DNA from: Schistosoma mansoni
Lineage: Eukaryota > Platyhelminthes > Trematoda > Strigeidida > Schistosomatidae
Assembly (NCBI RefSeq): GCF_000237925.1
Contig: NC_031498.1
Coordinates: forward strand, 24,459,738-24,523,737
Direction of reading: 5' to 3'
DNA: 64,000 bases
The position numbers and the translations under genes were made by a program. Shown here one piece after another: positions 11,512 through 22,400 of this stretch. Positions within the stretch are counted from its first letter, which is position 1; every line of letters begins with the position of its first letter. A model generated the notes under the pieces. It made no database searches and was not told the DNA's origin. It saw nothing but the letters and a program-made list of their open reading frames with translations.

Positions 11512-11740
11512 ACTTGTGGAGATTGTGGTATTTACATAGTTGAAATCATGAGTTGATCTAAACTAGACCACCACTGAAAACTTGAAAGCACTGGACGTCC
11601 GTTTCTTCAAAGTATGGGAACCCTCAATAATGTGCACCCACGATCCCACACATGGGACTGGAACCCAGGACCTTCGGTCTCACGCGCAAATGCGAGCAGT
11701 GGGGTCCGATCCTTATCGGATGTATGACAGTTGTCTATTT
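11512..11740 (-). repeat. SINE copy, minus orientation, left half of a palindrome
   Basis: The SINE 3' tail (CCACAAGTCCCCAT on the minus strand), CCAGTGC segment and tRNA-like middle are all present in minus orientation. The unit abuts a plus-oriented copy at 11741. The hammerhead core region is degraded. Confidence 0.7.
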
Positions 11741-12023
11741 CAGACAATGGATGAAGGGTTGCGCAAGATCATGGATTGATTGAAGCTAGACATTAAAATC
11801 GTTAGATGTCAACTCAGTGGTGTAGAGGTCAAGCGTTCACGCGAGTAACCGAAGGTCCTGGGTTTCAGTCCCATGTGTGGGATCGTGAATGCACACTATT
11901 GAGAGCTCCTATACTAGGACGAAACGAACGTCCAGTGCTTTTAGGTTCTCAGTGGTGGTCTAGCTTAGATCAACTCATGATTTCATTTTAGAAAATACTA
12001 AATTCTCCACAAATCCCCATACT
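11741..12023 (+). repeat. SINE copy, plus orientation, right half of a palindrome
   Basis: tRNA-like middle (CAACTCAGTGGTGTAGAGG at 11809-11827, then GTTTCAGTCCC near 11859-11869), then AGGACGAAACGAACGTCCAG (about 11912-11931) and the tail CTCCACAAATCCCCATAC to 12023. GAAAC is kept, but the CTGANGA part reads TTGAGAG, so the ribozyme core is lost. Confidence 0.7.
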
Positions 12024-12050
12024 TTGAAATTTGTCTTTATAATCTCATTT

Positions 12051-12129
12051 GGCTGTAATGTTATGGTATAACAACTGAACTGATGTGTATGTGTACCAGG
12101 TTCTACTGTGTTTATGACCGACTGACTGA
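12051..12129 (+). repeat. RTE LINE 3'-end fragment
   Basis: The order of motifs, TATGG..AACTGA..ACCAGGTTCTAC..GACTGACTGA, matches the 3' end of the intact LINE at 25812-25873. Only the last ~80 bp are present, as expected for extreme 5' truncation during insertion. Confidence 0.6.
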
Positions 12130-12139
12130 TAAATTTGTT

Positions 12140-13290
12140 AGCTATGTACCCCATTGACACTAAGTTAAAAGTAAAAAAATGAAATAGTTAGTGCATAAAA
12201 TACCACAAAAAATGGAATTATTGACTTTCTAACTTTCTCAAAGACTTGATCATCTAATTTCAATCGATCAAAGTTTAAACAACAAAAAATTTGGCTGAAT
12301 TTGGACTGGATACATTTGACCCATCTGAAAATATCATTTATTTACAAAATAATTAACCACGAATTACATAATTATGACCAATAATTAATCAAGGCTGAAG
12401 GTGAAGGTCACAAAATAACCAATTACCACATACTTATATCCTTCATATTACCAATATGATAAAAATATATCATCTAGTTATTGTTTAAATAACCCATTTA
12501 CAAGAAAAGCAAACGTGAAGATATGTGTAGTGTTGAAGTAACTGTAAGGAAAAACATAAGCATATCATTTTTTGAAACAAGAAAACAACCATTCTTATCA
12601 TCATCATTTTGTTATTGTTAATAACTAGAACTGATATTACATGAAGACATCCAACTGTAGTCTATCCTTTGATAATAAGTATTTACAAAGGTCACTTTAT
12701 CTACACAAAAGTATATTAGGGATCATTATTAAATAATAATTACTTCCAAGTACATGGAATTCTCTTATTAGTTTGACCCTGAACTAAACATGTGAATTAC
12801 ATAAGCTTCATATGCTACGAGTAATATTAAGTAATCATATTCAGTTGCGTAATTTCAAACTTATTCACATGCAATGACATTATAATCAACTGATTGTATA
12901 ATCCTATTTATAGACTCGATGTTATTGACTGATTACTATTCTTAAGAGAGATATTGAGACACACCGTTAAATTGGTACATCATAATTTATTTGGTAATGT
13001 TTTTGTACCTAATTGTAAAACCTTTATATTAGTGTAGAGGCATGATTTCATCAGTTAATAATTCTTAAATTCTAGACCAAATTATCTCGGAAATAATATG
13101 ATCAACAGATCAACAGGTCTCTGTGTAATATCCAATGGTTGAAGGAATCTGATAGTTTGCTTCTTACCAATGTTAAATACTTTTCAGAGCTTGTTGGTAG
13201 GATATATCTATGGTCTTAGAAGAACTTATGAACCATAATCGAGATGAGATTAGAAAACATAAAAAATTAGAGTGGTTATTTTTGATAAAT
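12140..13290. other. AT-rich DNA, no gene seen
   Basis: No open frame with a recognisable domain and no repeat of the families described here was found in this stretch. Confidence 0.5.
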
Positions 13291-13295
13291 ATCAG

Positions 13296-13660
13296 AAGAG
13301 GTTTTGTGGATATTATAGTAATTTCAATAGTTGAGATCATGAGTCAATTGAAGCTAGACCACCATGGAAAGCCTGGAAGCACTAGAAAGCCGTTTCGTCC
13401 TATTGTGGGACTCCTCGGAAGTGCGCATCTACGATCCCGCCTCACGAGACTCGAATCCAGGACCTATCAGTCTCTCGCGTGAGCGCTTAACCTCTAAACC
13501 ACTGAGCCGGCCGGCATCCAACGGTGTTAATGTCTAACTTCAACCGATCCACAAATTGAGCGACACATCCACCATTGTCTTCAGTGAGTTACTATCTCAC
13601 AACAAACTTGGTTGAACTCCACTGGTCACTGCTTCTCACTAGAACTCCAGTTGTTGTCAG
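13296..13660 (-). repeat. Full-length tRNA-headed SINE
   Basis: All parts are present in minus orientation: head (GGAGTTCTAGTGAGAAGCAG, 13654-13635), tRNA-like middle with GGTTTAGAGGTTAAGCGCTC (13503-13484) and a TTCGAGTC B box, the hammerhead segment (13430-13390) and the tail running into CCACAAAACC. The core reads CCGAGGA where CTGAGGA is needed, but GGACGAAAC is intact. Confidence 0.8.
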
Positions 13661-14196
13661 ACTATTAAATTTAATAAATATGAGAACACCTAATAAATCG
13701 TATCACTTTCAAAATATTATTCACTCATGGTGATATATTCATTTCGCCCATGTTTCGATTGCTTAAAACATTTCTGAAACTCCATATAGGTTTTATTGTT
13801 TAGCTGCTTTGTCATTTCCCAATTCAAATAATTTACTTGAATTGTATATTATGGCAATTTTTAAAAAAATCTGATTTCATTAGAAATTGGATGGACAATA
13901 AGTTAGGAATGTGAAGGTATCAAAGAAAGCACATTGAACTCTAAATCTCAACAATGTTATTAGAAAAAAGAAGAACAAACTCTTAGTTTCTGATACTTTC
14001 TAAAACGATAGCTATGAAATACCTGAAACTTTGATTTACATAGTTATATAATAAATAATTGTCCATTCTTCTTTCATTTAATAATGGGATCTATACTTGA
14101 ATATATCATCTTTCTTTTTCATTGTTTTCTATTTCTGTTATGGAAATTTTTAATTATTTTATGAGTGAATATTCGATTGTCATAATTTAATAAGTA

Positions 14197-14370
14197 GAAT
14201 ATTAATTTTCATAGTTGAAAGTATGAGTCAATTGAAGCTAGACCACCAAGGAAAACCTGGAAGCACTGGACGGCCGTTTCATCCTATTATAGGACTCCTC
14301 AGCAGTGCGCATCCACGATCCAGCACTCGCGAAAATACTAAATCTCCACAAAACCCCTTCTGATTATAAT
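14197..14370 (-). repeat. Truncated SINE joined to a stray SINE tail
   Basis: The minus-oriented 3' half of the SINE (to about 14332) ends abruptly and is joined directly to a plus-oriented SINE tail, GAAAATACTAAATCTCCACA, then AAACCCC. The next full SINE starts just beyond. The join suggests recombination or template switching between copies. Confidence 0.65.
14263..14307 (-). ncRNA. Compact hammerhead motif with intact core (SINE)
   Basis: On the minus strand: helix I GCACTG/CAGTGC, core CTGAGGA, helix II GTCC with GGAT (one G-U pair), GAAAC, then GGCC and the cleavage triplet GTC. Position 7 of CUGANGA is free, so CTGAGGA is allowed. Helix III is the palindrome ACGGCCGT with no loop, so self-cleavage would be weak or need a dimer. 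This copy keeps every core base I can check. Confidence 0.55.
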
Positions 14371-14385
14371 CATATGTTCACTAGT

Positions 14386-14730
14386 GACTGACTTCGAGAG
14401 GTAAATCCAGGAGTTCTAGTGAGAAGCAGTGACCAGTAAAGTTCAAACCACGTCTGTCGTGAGATATCAACTCACTAAAGACAATTGGTGAACGGTTGCT
14501 CAACTTCGTGGATCAGTTGAAGTTAGACGTTAACACCATTGGATGCCGGCCCAGTGGTCTATCGGTTAAGTGCTCTGGCGCGAGACTGGTAGGTTCTGGG
14601 TTCGAATCTCGTGAGGCGGGGTCGTGGATGCGCACTGCTGAGGAGTCCCACAATAGGACAAAACGGCCGTCCAGTGCTTCCAGGTTTTCCTTGGTGGTCT
14701 AGCTTCAATTAACTCATACTTTCAACAAAT
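14386..14730 (+). repeat. Full-length tRNA-headed SINE with dead hammerhead
   Basis: Head near 14408 (GGAGTTCTAGTGAGAAGCAG), tRNA-like middle with an A-box-like TGGTCTATCGGTTAAGTGCTC (14553-14573) and B box GGTTCGAATC (14599-14608), then the hammerhead segment at 14632-14677 and the tail. The ribozyme has CTGAGGA, but the GAAA box reads AAAA, a change expected to abolish cleavage. Confidence 0.8.
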
Positions 14731-15086
14731 TTTAACAAGAAGTTTGTTTTACAGAACCTCATAGGTAAAGAGTTTATCGATCAGTTATTCCCTTTGTTTA
14801 AAATCATGAGAAAAAAAAATAGTTTACTTGACGGTTCACATAAATTAAAAGTGTATTTTATCGCTACATTTATTGTATAATAAATACTTTATTCATTATA
14901 CTGTAGGTGGTAGTGTGGTAGCGAACAATTGGACTTAATATTCGTTATAAAAAACTTAGTCTGGAAGCTATATAATTAATTACTTTGATATGATTATTGA
15001 CAGTAAATTCAGTCTAAACTATTATATAATCTTATATCAATTAAATAAACGAATATGAAATATCTGGACTATTTAGATTACATACA

Positions 15087-15160
15087 ATAAGTCAGTCAGT
15101 CAGCTACAACGTAGAACCAGGTACATATATGCATCGGTTCATACCTCATACAATATGTGG
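15087..15160 (-). repeat. RTE LINE 3'-end fragment
   Basis: The minus strand reads GGTATGAACCGATGCATATA..ACCTGGTTCTACGTTGTAGC TGACTGACTGAC. This is close to the last 70 bp of the intact LINE at 21970-25873, including the CTGA-repeat end. Confidence 0.75.
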
Positions 15161-15849
15161 AACTCAATCTATTATATTAATGAATTCAAGTTCTGTTTAT
15201 AATTCCAACTGACATGATGATCAAACCAAATATATAATATGACGAAAAATGAATTGGATTAAATAATACAATTGATAAACAAATAACTTCACTCTCATTA
15301 GTACCTTATTCAATCTGAAATTACAATAGAAGAATGATTGGATAACTTGTACTTATTAGCTCAACGATGGAATAAGTTTATCTAGTCAGCAGTAATCAAG
15401 CAACAATTTACATTAAATCATATAGTAATGATATGAACTGGTATTTAGATAGAGAAGAAAAGATGAAGGCAATGTTACAGTTCTCAGTACTGGCTGAACC
15501 TATTGCATAAAATAATGAAATATGTTATTTTCTTGTTGAAATACATCTGGGAAGAGTATCACGTTCATTTGCTTGGCTGTCAAACACTATGATTTGGTTT
15601 CGTTTATATCAATACCTGAAAACATTTGTGGATGTGTGTTCTCTAGGGAAAATATTGAAATCATGGACAAAAGAGACTACAAAGTTAACCAGAGAATTTT
15701 TTAGAAGCTTAACACTCAAATCAATCAGTGATTACTAAAACATGTCGAAGTTGGTCCAATTTTCCAACAAATTAGAAACATTATAAACAACTACCAGGTC
15801 AAGAATCTGGTCAGTAGAGAACACATTCAAAATAAATATTCCGACAATC

Positions 15850-16010
15850 ACAGTAAAAGATATCTGCAACAAATCATAAAACTAAATATGAAATTTCCTT
15901 GAAAAAGCTTGGACCAGATTGCCAGGCGAAACGTTGGATTTACTTCATATTCATTCGCTAAGATTTTACAAATATATTCTTCTTCCTATTTAATGTCTTA
16001 TATCAACTCG
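15850..16010 (+). repeat. Degenerate Penelope-like pLTR with hammerhead remnant
   Basis: 15898-15935 reads CTTGAAAAAGCTTGG..CCAGGCGAAACGTT. A six-pair helix II (GCTTGG with CCAGGC) and GAAAC plus GTT are kept, but the CTGANGA box is damaged. The following translation, SFAKILQIYSSSYL, parallels LLIKILQIYYLF in the pLTR at 2922-3187. This supports a related Penelope family. Coding sequence beyond is not clear. Confidence 0.5.
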
Positions 16011-16554
16011 GCGCCCAAATACTGTGAAACTATTTGCCCTAATTTAGACGAAAGTTCTTATATAAAACTGAATGTTGATAAAACAAACTGTGGGTCATAT
16101 ACGGAGGAATTAAAACAGTTCACTTCTATCTGAAGTTTGTGCTGATGATATTGTATACATAGACAATGAAAGCCTATTGATTAAACCAGACTGCTCAGAG
16201 AATGTTACTCCACCAAAAATAAGTTTCATTATTTCTAATGTTCTTCGTCTCTCAATAGGATTTAAACCCATTTTTTTCCTACTTAAAGATGGTTAGGTCA
16301 TATACTATATTAAAGTCTGTAGTCTTGTCAAGCTTAATAATCGATACAAATTTTCGAATCTTTGAATTTCTATCAACATGATAACGAGGCTACTATCGAG
16401 TTCATGAAATTGATAAAATTTAAATAAAACCTAAGCAAACTGCAATTTACAGCATTTCATCCAACTAAACCGATCAATGGTATCTACCAATTCATCATTA
16501 ATCAGTGTCATGCTTTACCTGTCTTTAGAAAATGGTTTTCTATATTCGTAGTTT

Positions 16555-16720
16555 CTCATCATAGACTGAACTTAGTTAGGTAACAATTGAGAAACAAGAG
16601 GCACCGAACAGATGTTTCATCCTAGCACAGGGCTCCACAGCAGTGTTCATCACCACAAAGAATAGAAATCAAGATCCTAAGGCCTCATGGAGAGACCAAG
16701 TAAGCACATGATAATTATTA
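16555..16720 (-). repeat. Worn SINE remnant
   Basis: GATGTTTCATCCTAGCACAG and GGCTCCACAGCAGTG resemble the hammerhead and CACTG segments of the SINE in minus orientation, with many changes. Confidence 0.45.
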
Positions 16721-16724
16721 CTAA

Positions 16725-19478
16725 AAAGGTTTTTGAAGGTTGCTGAATTGGTAGTTCTGCATCATGGACTGACTTTAGTTTTTTAATCTCCTTTTCTACT
16801 TTATTACTGGCTTCGAAACGTTTTTCTGACCAACAGACAATGCTCCTAATAACTTACATCATTTCCGAAATAGTTGATTATACAATATCTTTGGTATACA
16901 TTTCTCCTCAGTCAATATTTTTGTACGTTCTACTGATCACTGTAACTAATCCAACAGATTTTGATAATAATTCCAGGCTTTATGAAGGTGATACGATCGA
17001 TCTCAGAGAATGACACGAATTGGTCTATTGAATACAAGTTAAACAAGTCTTCAGTATGCAAAAGCCTGACCGACAGGTCAAGATAACAACCAGTAACTCG
17101 AAAGTACGCTCTTAAACATCTGTAAAACAAATATGAATATTATTGTCAACATCGTGCACTAATCCTAGTTAAACAAAAAGATTAGGCCTAAATGTTACTT
17201 ATGAAATTCAAAAATGTCTACGAGCCACCTACAGAGTAAAATTTGGACATGTTAATGTGATAATAATATAAATGAGCAGTTAACTAACTTCATCAAGAAC
17301 AGAGCATATGGTAATGAAGCGGTCAACAGAAGCTGTCTATAAACCAACTTTATGACTAAAAGATTATCATGAGCATTAATCTAAATTGTTAACCCTTCAT
17401 TTGTAATTAAAGACAATTCATTGCCCCTATTTAGCTTCATTTAAGAGTATTAGTTTTATCCATTAATTATTACCAATATTCTTGAACTAACACCGTCCCT
17501 CTTATTTTTCGTCTTTATTTTATTTGACCTTATTTCATTGACATCTTTTACGTCCCTTATTTTGTTGTATAAAATTCTAGTTACAATGAAGCCTTTTGTA
17601 AGGTATGAAATTCAAACCACTGAATCCACTAAAAGGCGAATCAGCCAGTCAATCAAAAGCAACATAGAAACTGTCATGAATGTATATTGATAATATTGGT
17701 TTAACTAGAGAGTAAATTAAAATGATGAAGGGAAAATAATGTAAGCTGGAAAACGAAACATAAGAAATATAGTTCTAAAGAGTTAAATAAGATTGAGGAG
17801 TGAAAATTTTGAAATGAAATTGGCCTCAAGATTTAGAGAATGATGAAAATGAATGCAACTCTACTAGTGGTGTTAGATTCGAACTGTGCCACCTCCAACC
17901 ATAACTTGTGTTATAGATTCTAACAAAGAATTTCATACCTATCAACAACTTGTTAGAATGCCAACTAGTTTATAGTTTAATATCATATCTTGACTTAATT
18001 GCCTATGGCTTTTGTTCTAACCTACTCCCATATAAGCCAGCAGTGGCCATGTGAAAAGTTGGCGGCTAGGTTTACGTTAAATTTGTTCCAACCACCCTGA
18101 AGGATCATTTTTAACTGATCTCGGGCATTTTTTCTGTGATTACATTTCCGGGTTTAAAAAAAGCAATACCATTTATACTTCTTTTTAGTTTTTTCCGAGG
18201 ACAAATTCATTTTCGATTTGTAAAAAGGGTTATCAATATACACGGCCCCAACTTCTTCGTTAATAATCTCCTTCATTATTACCCTTTAAATTTGCTTCCG
18301 TTATCCATAGCTCCTTTCACACCGACCGATTGTTTTCATCGTATATTCAACTAGAATGAAAGATTATAGCTAACGAAATGAAATTCGGATACTAATAGCC
18401 ATTACATTACATGTACAACTCAAACTAATACACAAGAACCAACGTTTTTGGTGAGTTATTTAGTTTGTAGTGTAATAGTCTGATCACCTTTTCATAGACA
18501 TAAGTCGATAAGTAAAGCTTTGGCTTGGTTGGTATGAGTAGTATTTCGAATGGTTTACATAATGCTATTCGGTCATACATTTCGAGCTATTAACTATCAA
18601 ATGGTGAATGTATTTAGAACATAACGTATGTGATGAAACAACCGGGTGAGCAATTGTGTGGGAAGACACAGACTTAGTAAAACAAAGAGAATCAAATGAT
18701 AAGTTTCTCATGTATATCTTGATTTCAATTATATACATTCAGTATTTCGGTTACAGTAGCAAAGACATGAAAGAAGTTTGGTAATATATCATAGTCATTG
18801 CCTAGTAGGCGTAATAACCCGTAGTCTTGCCAATGAGAATCTCATAAAATGTAGAAATAAATGCATGCACTACAGTCTATATTTTATTTACATTGTTCGG
18901 CAATATTTCTGAGTACGCACGCTTGCGGAAAACCACAAACTGACTAGATTGTCTAACATTCTATCGGATAATTAAGTGTCAGACGTTATGGAATGAATTT
19001 TTAAAAAAAGATTAAAATGTCTACATCATCAAAATATCTATTTATATTTAGCAATAATAATCACATCAACATAATGCTATTTCTCTGAACCCCCCTTGGG
19101 GAGGAAACAACACAAACAAACCAATAGACGGAAAATGGAAAGAAAGTGACTAAAAGTAAATGTAATTTGTACACATGGATTAAAAGCAGTCTGAACGGTA
19201 AGATAGAGGAAAGAAAAGATAAAAGCAATGTTTAATTATACAGGTAAGATGATGTAAGAAATAATCATTTCTTTATACAAAGTTTTGTGCATGGTAAGCG
19301 GGGAAATTTATGTAAACTAAACAATCATCGCTATAAACTAGTGTTATCGGCGGTGAACAAACTGATCCACTGTGTGGACACTTGATCATCATCACAGGAA
19401 GCGGATGGATAAAGCATGGAGAATTTTAAACATTTCTTATGTAGCACTACTACTTCACAGTAATAGTAATACTTTGAC
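16725..19478. other. AT-rich intergenic DNA, no gene seen
   Basis: A 72-codon plus-strand frame at 18136-18354 is Phe/Pro-rich without a known domain. Nothing else in this stretch can be assigned. It lies downstream of the mitoferrin stop codon. Confidence 0.5.
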
Positions 19479-22400
19479 TTATCTAGTGTTCTCCTGTACA
19501 TTTGATCGTCCATTTGTAGTATTAACTGTTGTTGTGTATGTCAAATCAGTGGAATCAGGAATCCATTTGGAACTGGCAGTTACACACAATTTTTCCATGG
19601 GTAAAATTTCAATATTATGAACACTGTTACCACCACTAGTCTCGCCAAAATCAGATCCTAAAGGTTTTGTTGGTGCTTTTAACCGCCATTTAAAATATTC
19701 ATAAACTGACCAGGATAAAGCAGTGCCTGGAACAGCTGTTAGGATTCGAGCACTTATACCTCTAGTGAATCCTCTTAAACCAGTCATTTGGTATACATAC
19801 ATCGCTGTGCCAAACAACCCTCGGAATTCAGGTTTAGATGACTGTGTGAAGTGACCAAAACATATATTCTTTTGAACACACCGATCCTATGAGTGGTTGT
19901 AAACAAAAAGCGAAACCAGAAAACAGAAACGAATTGTAGAACATATGAAAAACGCTTCATATTGAAATATCACTGAACTCCTCGGATCAGTTTTTAACTC
20001 AGCTTTGAGCTACTCAATTTGTGTGAGGATTACTGATACTACTGATATACAAATTGGAGCGAGGTTCAAAACTACGAAATATTGTTTAAAGGTCGAATGA
20101 CTTAATCATTCAATCACTTTTCTTACTCACCAGAAAGATAAACCTAACTAAAATTTACAATTCCCGAGTGCCATTAACATCGGGTGAAAATATCAGGCAC
20201 TAGTGAGGAGGAATGAATAATAAAATTCTAAAAAGAGATTCTTTAGAAATTTATATAATGTAATTGGAGAATAAGACTTAACGATTGGGTACAACATTAT
20301 GAATTGTTGGATACTGGCGAATGTCGAGAATCCAAATCGATTATAGAGATCACTCGGTCACAAGTCAGGAATCTTATAAGAACAGAATGCTACTTAAAAT
20401 TCTCAGGTAACAATGAAGCTATTGATAAATGGAAATAAATTGTAAGTGATTCTACAACAGATGTCAATTTAGGAAATAAGGGAATTTCCATTTTTGTCGC
20501 AACACAATAATATGATGACCTATTGTTTGAAATAACGGTCAATTTGTTAGTTTCCCACAATTAATGAAAATTTTGGTTTACATTTTATAAATGTACAGTG
20601 TTAAGTGCCTTAACATCTGTATATTATAGCAAAAATTTGTGGTATATGGAAATACTAGTTCAAAATATACTGTAAGAAACACAGTGTATTCAAACAGAAA
20701 TATTCATGCATTTACCTGTGTATTTAGTAGAGTTTTACAAACATCTAACGGGTTTGTGAAAGCAGCGGCAAAACAACCAGCTATACCTCCGGATACAACA
20801 TGAGTCCATGGTAGATACTGACGATTTGGATTTATTAAACTCTGAGCATGCTCATAACAAACAAAATGAATTGTCTGATAAGGTATATTCATGGATAACT
20901 GTGTAAAATAAGCTCTGTACAATACACCGAGTCCTTCTGTTAAACACACTCGACGGAGACAATCAAAAGTGTTGTGGTAAGGACTATTGTAAAGTTGCAG
21001 ACGTTGCTTCACAGCTGTGTTATTTGAAAAGTGAACAAAAGCGGGAAGACAGAATTTATCGATTACCTAGTAAACATTTATTGCTATTCAATTATATGTT
21101 GATTTCAATATAATGAATCTAACTAAACAAAGTTAAATAATTTGTCAGAAAATATTAACAAGATATTAGTGATTCACTCTGCAAAAACAATGCATATAAT
21201 TCAACATGAGAATAACTTAAAGTGACAAGTGATCTATAATCACAAGTTTGGTTTAAGAGATATAAAGCGTGAATCGAGTTTCATAACTCAACATTTAATA
21301 TCGTTTAGTAAACAACGTAATCTAATGAAAATAAGACTTCAACTAAGTGATTGTATTAAACCATCAGAGGTTCTTAGTTGGAGGATATGGCTCCAATTAT
21401 TATTCATTGAACAAGCAATCCTAAGACGATAATGACTAACGATGAGAAATGTACGAAAATGTACTAACCTTTCTGCCCCTATTTCATAGATCCTTTGTCA
21501 ACATATTCAATAACTCAGATTACTTTAAGTTACAACTAATCTTTCAATAACAACTAAATTAGTTATCATATATCTAGAAGCTCCAAGGTTAAGCTATTTT
21601 ATTGCCTGGTCCTTCACGGTCTGATGTGATATTGTCACACTAATTTTGCCATTCGTTTCCGTTTTTACTTGGTAACGCTGTGTTAATGTGAAAACCCTGA
21701 ACAAGGTAAATTTATTTGTATTTGCCAAATGGTGAAAAATGATACTAGACACTTCTTAACGATGTGATACCACATGAAGTACAGTATTAAAAGAACTAAT
21801 TTTTAATAATATATCTTTAACGTGGCCTCTTGAAGATTTAATAATTTCGTGTTTAGTCGTTAGAATAAATGAATAACAGTAATGATGTAAAAAGACGGAA
21901 TATAAAGTTTGTCCTTGATCTTCGTGGTAAATTCATGTAGTACCTCATGTGGCATTATTTGACACAATTCCCGATCGTTGCTGCTACCTTGACGTGGTGG
22001 TCGGGCTTGCCTATCGTGATGAAGCAATCGAGCTATGCTGGCTGGAACAATCGTTCCTCGAGGTCCTACCATGCCAGACAGGTCGGTTGAAGAGCGGTGA
22101 GACTAAAAGCAGCAAACCCAAGGTCCGAAGGCGAAGTCGTACTGCTGACTGTACAGAGGTGTGACAGCAGTAAGGTGTTTCCTTCAGACAACCAGCATGA
22201 CAGCGATGCTGCCTTCCCACAAGGAGGGGTGGGGTTAGAAAAGGTCGACCCTAAAAATGCACACCTCGCCTTATCCCACGGATATCCGTCTCCGGCGGTA
22301 AGGTTTTTTTGAAGAACGGAGCTAACACAAAAACTACCCACAAAAAGGTCGTGTGTGACCGACCTCAAGCAGTTGTCCCTTGGGCACTGCGGTCACGCTC

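Noticed and set aside
14553-14610. A true tRNA gene
   Set aside because: A and B boxes are present, but the same sequence recurs in several SINE copies and no acceptor stem or full cloverleaf is formed. It is the SINE head.
16133-16310. CADDIVYID near 16140 as a reverse transcriptase YxDD box
   Set aside because: No other RT motif could be placed in order on either side, so the match is not supported.
18136-18354. Plus-strand 72-codon frame as a gene
   Set aside because: Low-complexity Phe/Pro/Leu composition, no domain and no splice partners.
22066-22368. Minus-strand frames across the LINE leader
   Set aside because: Shadows of the LINE leader and start region on the other strand; they match no protein.
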